A model generated the notes under the pieces. That model saw only the letters and a program-made list of their open reading frames with translations, made no database searches and was not told the DNA's origin. DNA of 64,000 nt from Streptomyces sp. 2131.1. Lineage in GTDB: Bacteria; Actinomycetota; Actinomycetes; Streptomycetales; Streptomycetaceae. Location of the stretch: the NCBI RefSeq assembly GCF_900105515.1, contig NZ_FNSY01000001.1:6498001-6562000 (forward strand), given 5' to 3'. Shown here piece by piece: positions 31,931-41,304 of the stretch. Every line of letters begins with the position of its first letter. The stretch's first letter is position 1. The position numbers and the translations under genes are program-made.

Positions 31931-34900
31931 GTGGCGAACACAGACACACTGTCGAGCCGTCCGAGTGCCGAAGGAAGCGCGGGACTGATCTCCCGCATCT
32001 TCATCCATTGGCCGGCCGCTCTGGTGGCCACCGGGTCCGGGCGCTCCCTGAAACCGACCGACAGCCTGGTGCCCCCGACGTACGACCACCTGGAACGCGT
32101 CGCCCCCGTGTTCGAGCGCGCCTGGTCCAGGCGGCGCGGGGAGAAGGACGGCCTGCGCCGGGCGCTCTACGACACGTACCGGCGGCGCTTCTGGCTCGCC
32201 GCGCTCGTCTTCCTCGGTTACCAGCTCTGCGCCACCCTCGGGCCGCTGTTCGTGCGCGAACTCGTCCAGTGGTTCGAGGGCAGCGGGCGCGGAGTGATGA
32301 GTCAGGGCCTGCTCATCGCCGCCGCACTCGGCCTCTTCCACGTGGCCGACTCGCTGGCGCACAAGCACCAGTGGTCGGAGACGTGGAAGACCACCCACTC
32401 GATCAACGCCCTGTTGCGCACCCAGATCCTGCGCAAGTATCTGCGCATGGACCGCGGGGCGCGGCTGACGCACCCCACGGGCGATGTCGTCACCCTCGTG
32501 GCGAGGGACTCCCTGAAGGCCGGACAGCTCGCGTTCACCCACATGGCGTGGGCGGTGCCGCTCGGCATCGCGGGCTCCTGCGTGATCCTCTGCGTGCTGC
32601 TCGGCTGGGCGGGCCTCGTCGGCCTAGCCGTTCTCATCGGCGGACTCAAGCTGTCGAGCATCGCCAACGACCGGCTCTTCGCGGTCGAACCGGAGATCCG
32701 CGACGCCAACGGGGAGCGCATCGGGCTCGTCAGTGAGTACCTCGGTGCCATGCGCACCCTGCGCTCGCACGGCTGGGAGGACGTCGCCGAGCGTGCGGTC
32801 ACCCGTGAGCGCGCCAAGCTGAACGTCCTGCTCGTGGGCCGGCAGAAGCGGCTCGCCACGCTCTACCTGGTCAACGCCGCCACACCGGTCCTGATGGTCA
32901 CCGCGACGCTGGTCACCTACGTCGCCCTCGGCAACCCCCTGCAGGCCGCCGACGTCTTCGCTTCCATCGCGGTGCTCTCCGTGCTCCGCTCACAACTGCC
33001 CGAACTGGGACGCTACCTCGACCTGCGCAACGGATGGCGGGTGGCGCTCGGCAAGGTCTCCGCGTTCCTCGACACGCCCGACGCCGTCACGTCGGCCGCG
33101 CCCGGCGAGGCCGGAACCTCCGCGGCACCCGCGGGCACCGTCCAGCTGACGTCAGCCTCCTTCGCCTGGCCCGGAAACGACGAGCAGCCCGCGCCCTGTC
33201 TGGAGGACGTCGACCTGCGGATCGCGCCCGGCGAACTCGTCTGTGTCCTCGGAAGGGTCGGCAGCGGAAAGTCCGCGCTGCTGAGCGCCCTCGCCGGAAC
33301 CATGCGCCCGCTCTCCGGAATGGCCCACACCCACGGCAGCGCCGTCTACCTGCCGCAGCGGCCCTGGGTCATGCAGGCCAGTGTCGCGGACAACATCCGG
33401 TGCTTCGCCGCAAACGATCCCGACCGGTACGCCGCCGTGCTGCGCGCCACGGCCCTCGACACCGATCTCGCCGCCCTGCCGAACGGGGACGCGACCGTCC
33501 TCGGCGAACGCGGCGCCACCCTTTCCGGCGGCCAGCGCCAGCGCATCGCACTCGCCCGCGCCGCCTACGAGGACGCCGACGTCTACCTCGTCGACGACCC
33601 GACCAGCGCCGTCGACGACACCGTCGCCGTTCGGATCATGAACGCGCTCTTCTCCGAGCTGCTCGCCGGCCGGACCAGGATCGTCGCGACCCACCGGCTC
33701 GACCTCGCCCGGCGTGCCGACCGCGTCGTCGTCCTCGACGGTGGCCGGGTGGCCGCCGTCGGTGCCTTCGACGAGATCCAGGCCCGGATGCCCGAGCTGC
33801 TGCCCGAGGCCCACGCCGACGCGGCCGAACGCGCCGCGGCGGAGGCCGCCGACGCGGCGGAGGACGTCGCGGAAGCCGAAGCGGACACGGCGGACGAGAC
33901 GAACGAAGAGGTGCGGAGCGGCAGCGTGCTGCGCGACACCTACCGTGGCTACCTGCGGGTGCTGACCCCGGGCGCCCTGCTCCTCGCCCTGGTCGGCCTG
34001 GCCGTGGCGGGACAGGGCATGCTCGGTGCCTCCTCCTTCTGGCTGGGCCGCTGGACCGAGCACACTGACGCGGACACCGCGCTGTACGCCGGAGTCTTCG
34101 CGGGGATCGGCCTGCTCACCCTCGTACTCGACCGCACCTTGTTCACCTTCGGATTCGCGCGCGGCGTCAAGGCCGGCAAGACCCTGCACGACTCGATGCT
34201 GACGCGAGTGCTCCGCGCGCCGCTCTCCTTCTTCGAGAAGAACTCGTCCGGCCGCGTCCTGACCCGTTTCTCCGCCGACACCGAGACCATCGACCTCGAA
34301 CTGCCCGAGTACACGATGGACACCCTCAAGATCGCTGTCGGCATGGTCATCCCGCTGCTGCTGCTCGTCTTCACCAGCCCTGTCACCGCGGTCTTCACCC
34401 CGGTCGTGCTGCTCGTCTACCTGCGGTGGCAGCGGCGCACCCGCTCCAGCACGGTCGAGGCCTCCCGGCTGGCCAAGCAGGCCAAGGAGCCGGTGATCGC
34501 GCTGCTCACCGAGGCGATCGAGGGCGTGGCGTCCATCGAGGGCCGCGAAGCGCGCGTCAAGGGTTACGAAGCCACCTTCCGGGTCCGCGCGCAGGCCGCG
34601 CACCACGCCGACTACACCGTCAACTCGCTTTCCCGGCACTTCAACCTGCGGCTCGACCTCATGGGCGCCCTGGTGCTGTTCGGCTACGCCGGGCTGCTCG
34701 TCGTCCAGGGCGGCATCGGAGCCGGCTACGCCGGCGTCGGGATCAGCTTCGTCTACATGCTGATCGAGACGTTGGCCATGAGCTTGATGACCGTCCAGAT
34801 GATGGATCTCGCCCTCGCCAGCTACGAACGGGTCCACGACTACACGCAGGTCGAGGTCGAGTCCGAGGCGGGCGTGGCCGCACCCGAGGGCTGGCCGTCC

Positions 34901-35602
34901 GCCGGTGACATCCGCTTCGAGGACGTCACCCTGCGGTACGAGCCCGGCGCGCCCGCCGCACTGGACGGCATCACCTTCCATGCTCCCGCCGGACGCAGGA
35001 CCGGCATCGAGGGGCGGACCGGCAGTGGCAAGTCGAGCCTGTTCACCGCGCTGCTGCGGTTCACCGAGTGCGAGAGCGGCAGGATCCTGATCGACGGTGT
35101 CGATGTCGCCACCCTGCGACCGCGCGACCTGCGCGCCCGGATCGAGACCATCCCCCAGGACCCGGTGCTGCTGCCGGGCACACTGAGGGAGAACCTCGAC
35201 CCCTACGGAACCTTCACCGACGCGGAGCTGGAGTCCGCACTGGAGAAGGTGGGCCTCGCCGGCAAACTGCTGGCCCTGCCCGATGGTCTCGCCCACGTCG
35301 TCACCTCGGGTGGCGCCCGGCTGAGTACCGGCGAACGCCAGCTGCTCTGCCTGGCCCGCGCCCTGCTCCGTCGGGCACGGATCGTCCTGATCGACGAGGC
35401 GACCGCCAGTCTCGACGCGGAGACCGACGCACGCATCCGACGCACCTTCGAGACGGAACTCAAGGACGCCACCGTTCTCGTCATCGCGCACCGCCGTGAC
35501 GTCCTGCTCGACGCCGCCCGGATCGTGCGTCTGGACGGGGGCCGTGTCGCGCGCATCACCGAGAGCGGTGACGTGCCCTCCGTGACAGGAGTCTCGGCAT
35601 GA
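31931..35602 (+). CDS. Full-length ABCC/MRP-like ABC exporter (TMD-NBD-TMD-NBD)
   Basis: 1223 residues from the GTG at 31931. The half-transporters are fused. TMD1 is ~60-340. NBD1 has Walker A GRVGSGKSALL, LSGGQRQRIALARA and VYLVDDPTSAVDD. A Glu/Ala/Asp-rich linker follows, then TMD2 ~665-950 and NBD2 with EGRTGSGKSSL, LSTGERQLLCLARALLRRAR and VLIDEATASLD. In NBD1 the catalytic Glu is Asp (DDP) and NBD2 has an LSTGE signature, as in the asymmetric sites of eukaryotic MRP/ABCC proteins. A fused ABCC layout is unusual in bacteria. The operon position suggests export of the NRPS-PKS product. The NRPS-2 start overlaps its stop. Confidence 0.88.
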   Translation: MANTDTLSSRPSAEGSAGLISRIFIHWPAALVATGSGRSLKPTDSLVPPTYDHLERVAPVFERAWSRRRGEKDGLRRALYDTYRRRFWLAALVFLGYQLCATLGPLFVRELVQWFEGSGRGVMSQGLLIAAALGLFHVADSLAHKHQWSETWKTTHSINALLRTQILRKYLRMDRGARLTHPTGDVVTLVARDSLKAGQLAFTHMAWAVPLGIAGSCVILCVLLGWAGLVGLAVLIGGLKLSSIANDRLFAVEPEIRDANGERIGLVSEYLGAMRTLRSHGWEDVAERAVTRERAKLNVLLVGRQKRLATLYLVNAATPVLMVTATLVTYVALGNPLQAADVFASIAVLSVLRSQLPELGRYLDLRNGWRVALGKVSAFLDTPDAVTSAAPGEAGTSAAPAGTVQLTSASFAWPGNDEQPAPCLEDVDLRIAPGELVCVLGRVGSGKSALLSALAGTMRPLSGMAHTHGSAVYLPQRPWVMQASVADNIRCFAANDPDRYAAVLRATALDTDLAALPNGDATVLGERGATLSGGQRQRIALARAAYEDADVYLVDDPTSAVDDTVAVRIMNALFSELLAGRTRIVATHRLDLARRADRVVVLDGGRVAAVGAFDEIQARMPELLPEAHADAAERAAAEAADAAEDVAEAEADTADETNEEVRSGSVLRDTYRGYLRVLTPGALLLALVGLAVAGQGMLGASSFWLGRWTEHTDADTALYAGVFAGIGLLTLVLDRTLFTFGFARGVKAGKTLHDSMLTRVLRAPLSFFEKNSSGRVLTRFSADTETIDLELPEYTMDTLKIAVGMVIPLLLLVFTSPVTAVFTPVVLLVYLRWQRRTRSSTVEASRLAKQAKEPVIALLTEAIEGVASIEGREARVKGYEATFRVRAQAAHHADYTVNSLSRHFNLRLDLMGALVLFGYAGLLVVQGGIGAGYAGVGISFVYMLIETLAMSLMTVQMMDLALASYERVHDYTQVEVESEAGVAAPEGWPSAGDIRFEDVTLRYEPGAPAALDGITFHAPAGRRTGIEGRTGSGKSSLFTALLRFTECESGRILIDGVDVATLRPRDLRARIETIPQDPVLLPGTLRENLDPYGTFTDAELESALEKVGLAGKLLALPDGLAHVVTSGGARLSTGERQLLCLARALLRRARIVLIDEATASLDAETDARIRRTFETELKDATVLVIAHRRDVLLDAARIVRLDGGRVARITESGDVPSVTGVSA

Positions 35603-38600
35603 GTGACTTTCCCGAGCTGATCGCCGACCGGGCCCGGCCCCCGGTGGGCCGGCCGGCCGACGGCCGACTCACCCTCGCTCTGGGCGAGGAGCGGGCCTGC
35701 GGGCTCGATGAGCTGGCCCGTGCTCACGGCACGACACGTTTCGCCATCCTGCTCACGGCCTATCGGCTGTTGATCGGCCGCTCCACCGGCACCCACGACG
35801 TCACCGTCGTCGCCGGGCCCCCCGGCGTGGACCTGTACCCGACCCGCGAAACCTGGGACGACGGGACGACGTTCGCCGCCCTGCTCGACGGCGCCCCCGG
35901 CGAGCCGGACGCCGCCGCCGACATCGCCGGGCCGGGAGCGGTCGTCTTCGCGGCAGGCGGCCCCGGTCTGCCGCTGGGCGGCCGATTCGATCTGGCATGC
36001 CTCTGGGAGGGACAGGCGCTCGACTCGACCCAGCCACACGGCCTGCTCGCCTACAACACCGACCTGTTCGAGCGGGCGACCGTCGAGCGGTTCCGCGGGC
36101 ACTACCTGGCGCTGCTCGACTCCGCGCTCGCCACGCCCCGCGTGCCGGTCCGCGACCTCACCCACACCACCTCCGAGGAGCGCGAACTCCTCGCGTCGTG
36201 GGGCACGCGGCCCGCTGAGACGAGCGCGCGCACCGTCGTGGAGACCTTCCGCGCCCAGGCCGGGAAGACTCCCGACGCCGTCGCGCTCCGCTTCGCCGAC
36301 GGGACGCTCGACTACGGCGCGCTCCAGGAACGCGCCACGCTGCTCGCCGAGCGGCTGGTCGGGGAGGGCGTCACCCCCGAGAGCGTGGTCGGACTGGCCA
36401 TGGAGCCGTCTGCCGCGCTGGTCACCGCCATGATCGCCGTCCTGACCACCGGCGCCGCCTATCTTCCGCTCGACCCGGGTCATCCCGACGCCCGCCTCGC
36501 CCACATGCTGGTGGACAGCGGCGCCTGCCTGGTTCTTGCCGACCGGGACCTCCCCTTCGCCGGCGACGTTCCCGTCCTGCGCACCGACCGACCCGCCCAC
36601 GACACACCGGACGGGCCGGGCACGGCCCCCGCGGCCGGAAAGGCCCGCCCCGTCACCGGCCCGCACCCGGACCAGCGCGCCTGCGTGCTCTACACGTCCG
36701 GCTCCACCGGTCGCCCCAAGGGCGTGGCCATCACCCACCGCGGCATCGTGCGCCTGGTCCACGACGCCGAGTACCTCGGGATCGGCCCGTCCGACGTCGT
36801 CGCCCAGGTCGCCAACACATCCTTCGACGCGGCCACCTTCGAGATCTGGGCCGCCCTGCTGAACGGAGCCCGGCTCGTCGGCGTCGCCAAGGACGACGTT
36901 CTCGCACCCGAGCGGCTGCGCGAGCGGATCGCCGAGCACGGTGTCACCGCCATGCTCCTCACCACGGTCCTCGCCAACCGCTGCGCGGAGCACGACCCGG
37001 CCATGTTCGCCCCGCTGCGCACCCTGTTCTTCGGCGGCGAGGCCGCGGACACCCGCCGGGTGACCGCCCTGCGACGCGCCAATCCCGGGCTGCGCCTGAT
37101 CAACGCGTACGGCCCCACCGAGGGCACAACCATCGCGGCCGTCCACCCCGTGTCCGCCGTTCCGCCCGACGGCTTCCGTCTGCCGATCGGCCGGCCGATC
37201 GCCGACACCCGACTGCACGTGCTCGACCCGTGGGGCCGGGAGACCGGCATCGGTGTGCCCGGTGAACTCCATCTCGGCGGTGCGGGCCTCGCCCGCGGCT
37301 ACGTCGGGCGGCCGGACCTCACGGCCGAGCGATTCGTGCCCAGCACCTTCGGCCACGGCGAGCGGCTCTACCGCACCGGTGACATCGTGCGGTGGCGCGA
37401 GGACGGGGAACTGGAGTACCTCGGCCGTGCCGACTCCCAGATCAAGATCCGCGGGGTGCGGATCGAACCCGAGGAGATCGCCGGGGCCCTTATCGACCTG
37501 CCGGCCGTGCGGGCCGCCGTCGTCGACGTGCGGGGCGAGGGCGACGACCGCCGTCTCGTCGGGTATGTCACCACCCACGACGGTCTCCCCGCCGATCCGG
37601 CCGCCTTGCGCGCCGGTCTCGCCGCCCGGCTGCCCGCCGCCATGGTCCCGTCCTGGTACGTGACCCTCCCGGCACTGCCGGTCACCCCGAACGGCAAGGT
37701 CGACCGCCGAGCCCTTCCGGAGCCGACGGACGGCGACCGTGTCCGGGCCGCCGAGCACGTCGCCCCGCGCAACGCCGCCGAGGAGACCGTCGCGCGGGTC
37801 TGGGCCGAACTGCTCGGCCTGCCCCGGATCTCCGTCCACGACGACTTCCTCGCTCTCGGCGGTCACTCCCTCCTCGCGACCCAGGCCGTCGCCCGGCTCG
37901 CGGAACGGCTCGGCGTGGAAATCGGCGTCCGCGACCTGTTCGAGGCCCCCACCGTGGCACGGTTCACCGCCCGTGCCGCCGGCCTCCCGTCGGCCGCCGC
38001 GCATCCCTCCGTCCCGCGCCTCGGACCCGGGCCGCACCAGTTGTCCTTCGCTCAGCAGCGGCTCTGGTTCCTCGACCGCCTCACCCCGGGGAGCGCGCTG
38101 TACAACGTGCCCCTCGACCTGGAGATCACCGGTCGCATCGACCTGCCGGCGCTGCGTGCCGCCCTTCGGGAGCTGCTGGACCGCCACGAGGTGCTGCGTA
38201 CTCGCTTCGCCGGTGGGCACACCGAGCCCCGCCAGGTCGTCGACGAGGTCACCGACCGCCTGGAGGTCACCGAACTCGCACAGCTTCCCGAAGACCTCCG
38301 CGCACAGGAGGCAAGCCGGCTCGCCCGCGAGGAGGCCCGGCGCCCCTTCGACCTGGCCACGGGGCCCCTCTTCCGGGCTCGCCTGCTGCGTCTGGCGGAG
38401 GACCGCGCACGCCTGCTGCTGACGATGCACCACACGGTCTTCGACGGCTGGTCCGTGGGCCTCCTGGTCCGCGACCTCGGCGCTCTCTACGCCCCCGCCG
38501 GGGGCGGCCGGCCCGCCCCGGCGCCGCTGCCCGTCCGGTACGCGGACTACGCCGCATGGCAGCGCGAACACCTGGCCGGCGGGGTCGGCGAACGGCAGCT

Positions 38601-41304
38601 CGCATACTGGCGTGAGCGTCTGCACGACGCGCCGCCCGCGCTGGACCTGCCATTGGACCGCCCCCGCCCGGCCGTCCCCCGGTACCGGGGCGACACTTTC
38701 CCGGTACGGCTCGGACCGGCGCTCACCCGCCGCCTGGACGAGGTCTGCCGCACCTTCGGGGTGACCAGGTTCATGGTCCTGATGGCGGCGTTCCAGCTGC
38801 TGTTGGGCCGCTACTCGGACACGCGCGACGTCACCGTCGGGGCCCCGGTCTCCGGCCGGGTGCGGCCCGAGTTCGAGGACGTCGTCGGGTTCTTCGTCAA
38901 CACAGTGGTGATCCGAACCCGTTGGGAGGAGGAACTGACCTTCGCGGCCCTGCTCGGCAGGGTCAAGGAGGTCACGCTCGGCGCATACGCCCATCAGGAC
39001 GTGCCCTTCGAGCAGGTCGTCGACGCGGTCCGGCCGCCGCGCGAGGCCGGCCGGGCACCCCTGTTCCAGGCGATGCTGGCGATGCAGAACGTGCCGCGGA
39101 CCACCACGGCCCTGACCGGGCTCGACGTGACCGTCCACGAGTCGGCCATCCGCGCGGCCAAGTTCGACCTCACCGTGGTCTGGGACGAAGGCACCCTGCC
39201 CTCCGGGGCCCTCGGCGGCTACCTCGAATACGACACCGACCTGTTCGACCCGGCGACGGCCGAGCGACTCGCCGGGCACTATCTCCACCTGCTGGAGGCG
39301 GCGCTGGGCGCACCGCGGACCCCGCTGCGCAAGCTGTCCGCCATGAGCGGGCAGGAGACCGCGGAACTGGTCGGAGCGACGGACCGCGTTCCCCGGTCGT
39401 CCGGCGAAGCGGCCCGGCCGGTGCACGAACTGATCAGCGCGGTCGCCGCAGCCCGACCCTGTCAGCCCGCGATCAGCCAGGCCGGCCGGACCCTCAGCTA
39501 TGCCGAACTCGATGAACAGTCCGAGCGGATCGGCGCGTTCCTGCGCGCCCGGGGCATCGGTCACGGCGCCACGGTCGTCGTCCGGCTGGAGCGCACCCCG
39601 CTCTGGCCGGCCACCCTGCTCGGCGTCCTCAAGGCCGGCGCGACGTATGTGCCGACCGATCCGCAAGCGCCACAGCGGCGCTTCGCCGCCATGCTCGACG
39701 ATGCCCGTGCCGCCCTCGTCCTCGGCTCGCACGCCGACACCCCGCCCACCGGGACGACGGTGCCCTTCGCCGCCGTGGAGGACGTGCTGCGGGAGACCAC
39801 CGCGCGGGCACCGGAGCCCGCCGCGGCCGTCCACCCCCAGACCCCCGCGTACGTGCTCTACACCTCCGGCACCACCGGACGGCCCAAGGGAGTGGTCGTC
39901 AGCCACTCGAACCTCACGCACACCATCCAGGCGGTGGCCGACCGCTACGGCCTCGGACCGCGCGACCGTGTGCTCCAGTTCGCCGCGCTCACCTTCGACG
40001 TGGCCGCCGAGGAGTTGTTCTCCGCGCTCGTGCGTGGCGCAACGGTCGTCCTGCCGCCCGGCGGTCCGGTGCCCGGAATCGACGAACTCACCTCGCTCGT
40101 ACGGAGCGAGGGGCTGACGGTGCTCAACCTGCCCGCCTCGTACTGGCACGAGTGGGTGGCCGTGATCGACCGGCACCCGCCCTCCTCCTGTCCGACCCTG
40201 CGGCTGGTCGTCACCGGCAGCGAACGCGTCGACGGCGGCAGGCTCGCCATCTGGCAGGCAGCCGCACCCGGGCAGGTCCGCTGGCTGAACGCCTACGGCC
40301 CCACAGAGGCCACCATCACCGCCACTCTGTACGAGCCGGACCGCCCCGCCGAACGCCCGGGTGCCGACGCGACCGTCCCCATCGGCCGCCCCCTGCCCGG
40401 TGTGCGCGCCTACGTGCTCGACGCCGAATTGCGGCCCGTGCCGATCGGCGTCCCCGGGGACCTCCATCTGGCCGGCGACGGCGTCGCCCAGGGCTACCTG
40501 GGCGACCCGGCCCGCACCGCCGCGGCCTTCCTTCCCGACCCGTGGGGCCGCCCCGGCGCTCGCATGTACGCCACCGGCGACCGCGCACGCCGCGGCCCCG
40601 ACGGAGAGCTGGAGTTCCTCGGCCGTGGTGACGACCAGATCAAGTTGCGCGGTTTCCGCATCGACCTCGGTGAGATCGAGGCGGCCCTCGCCGCGCACCC
40701 GGACGTCCGCGACGCCGCCGTACTCCTGCGCGAGGACACCCCGGGCAGGCCCCGGTTGGTCGGCTACATAGCCGTCGACGCCACAACGGCGGCCCCGGAC
40801 CTACAGGCCCACCTCGCGCAACGGCTGCCCGGCTACATGGTGCCGAGCACCGTCGTGCCACTCGACCGGCTGCCGCGCGGCGAACGCGGCAAGACCGACC
40901 GGCGTGCGCTCCCCGCGCCCGGCCCGGCCACCAGCACCCCGCGGCACGGCGACCGGCCCGACACCGGACTCGGGCGGACCGTCGCCGCCATCTGGCGTGA
41001 CGTGCTCGGACTCGAACACATCGGCTCCGACGACAACTTCTTCGATCTGGGTGGCCACTCCCTGCTCATGCTGCGCGTGCAGACACGGCTGGCCGAGGAG
41101 CTGGGACGGGACATCCCCGTGGTGGATCTGTTCGGTCACCCGACGGTGCGCACTCTCGCCAGGCACCTCGCCGACGGCGATCGGCCCCGGTCGGCCGGAG
41201 GCTCCGCGGGCCGTCGCCGCGCCGCGGAACGAAAACTGCAGAACGGCGCGCGAACGCCCCGACGCCGGTTGGCCACACCCCGAGACACTGGAGACAAGCG
41301 ATGA
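35599..41304 (+). CDS. NRPS-2: half C-A-T-C-A-T (1901 aa)
   Basis: Approximate residues: half-C domain 1-210, A1 213-708, T1 724-788 (LGGHSL), C 813-1245 (HHTVFDG near 945), A2 1273-1774, T2 1791-1858 (LGGHSL), then a basic tail. The N-terminal part matches only the second half of a condensation domain (TRFAILLTAYRLLIGRSTGT) and has no HHxxxDG. The A1 pocket by eye is DAFLFGATTK, with no confident match. The A2 pocket is DVENVGAITK; D, E and N at the first, third and fourth positions recall hydroxyornithine-type codes, but that is not enough for a call. The ATGA overlap with the exporter and the GATGA-type junction with the PKS gene show one operon. It should hand its chain to the KS of the next protein. 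Confidence 0.92.
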   Translation: MSDFPELIADRARPPVGRPADGRLTLALGEERACGLDELARAHGTTRFAILLTAYRLLIGRSTGTHDVTVVAGPPGVDLYPTRETWDDGTTFAALLDGAPGEPDAAADIAGPGAVVFAAGGPGLPLGGRFDLACLWEGQALDSTQPHGLLAYNTDLFERATVERFRGHYLALLDSALATPRVPVRDLTHTTSEERELLASWGTRPAETSARTVVETFRAQAGKTPDAVALRFADGTLDYGALQERATLLAERLVGEGVTPESVVGLAMEPSAALVTAMIAVLTTGAAYLPLDPGHPDARLAHMLVDSGACLVLADRDLPFAGDVPVLRTDRPAHDTPDGPGTAPAAGKARPVTGPHPDQRACVLYTSGSTGRPKGVAITHRGIVRLVHDAEYLGIGPSDVVAQVANTSFDAATFEIWAALLNGARLVGVAKDDVLAPERLRERIAEHGVTAMLLTTVLANRCAEHDPAMFAPLRTLFFGGEAADTRRVTALRRANPGLRLINAYGPTEGTTIAAVHPVSAVPPDGFRLPIGRPIADTRLHVLDPWGRETGIGVPGELHLGGAGLARGYVGRPDLTAERFVPSTFGHGERLYRTGDIVRWREDGELEYLGRADSQIKIRGVRIEPEEIAGALIDLPAVRAAVVDVRGEGDDRRLVGYVTTHDGLPADPAALRAGLAARLPAAMVPSWYVTLPALPVTPNGKVDRRALPEPTDGDRVRAAEHVAPRNAAEETVARVWAELLGLPRISVHDDFLALGGHSLLATQAVARLAERLGVEIGVRDLFEAPTVARFTARAAGLPSAAAHPSVPRLGPGPHQLSFAQQRLWFLDRLTPGSALYNVPLDLEITGRIDLPALRAALRELLDRHEVLRTRFAGGHTEPRQVVDEVTDRLEVTELAQLPEDLRAQEASRLAREEARRPFDLATGPLFRARLLRLAEDRARLLLTMHHTVFDGWSVGLLVRDLGALYAPAGGGRPAPAPLPVRYADYAAWQREHLAGGVGERQLAYWRERLHDAPPALDLPLDRPRPAVPRYRGDTFPVRLGPALTRRLDEVCRTFGVTRFMVLMAAFQLLLGRYSDTRDVTVGAPVSGRVRPEFEDVVGFFVNTVVIRTRWEEELTFAALLGRVKEVTLGAYAHQDVPFEQVVDAVRPPREAGRAPLFQAMLAMQNVPRTTTALTGLDVTVHESAIRAAKFDLTVVWDEGTLPSGALGGYLEYDTDLFDPATAERLAGHYLHLLEAALGAPRTPLRKLSAMSGQETAELVGATDRVPRSSGEAARPVHELISAVAAARPCQPAISQAGRTLSYAELDEQSERIGAFLRARGIGHGATVVVRLERTPLWPATLLGVLKAGATYVPTDPQAPQRRFAAMLDDARAALVLGSHADTPPTGTTVPFAAVEDVLRETTARAPEPAAAVHPQTPAYVLYTSGTTGRPKGVVVSHSNLTHTIQAVADRYGLGPRDRVLQFAALTFDVAAEELFSALVRGATVVLPPGGPVPGIDELTSLVRSEGLTVLNLPASYWHEWVAVIDRHPPSSCPTLRLVVTGSERVDGGRLAIWQAAAPGQVRWLNAYGPTEATITATLYEPDRPAERPGADATVPIGRPLPGVRAYVLDAELRPVPIGVPGDLHLAGDGVAQGYLGDPARTAAAFLPDPWGRPGARMYATGDRARRGPDGELEFLGRGDDQIKLRGFRIDLGEIEAALAAHPDVRDAAVLLREDTPGRPRLVGYIAVDATTAAPDLQAHLAQRLPGYMVPSTVVPLDRLPRGERGKTDRRALPAPGPATSTPRHGDRPDTGLGRTVAAIWRDVLGLEHIGSDDNFFDLGGHSLLMLRVQTRLAEELGRDIPVVDLFGHPTVRTLARHLADGDRPRSAGGSAGRRRAAERKLQNGARTPRRRLATPRDTGDKR

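Noticed and set aside
35203..40698. An 1831-codon open frame on the minus strand
   Set aside because: Antisense shadow of the exporter end and NRPS-2, with the same biased composition and no motif.
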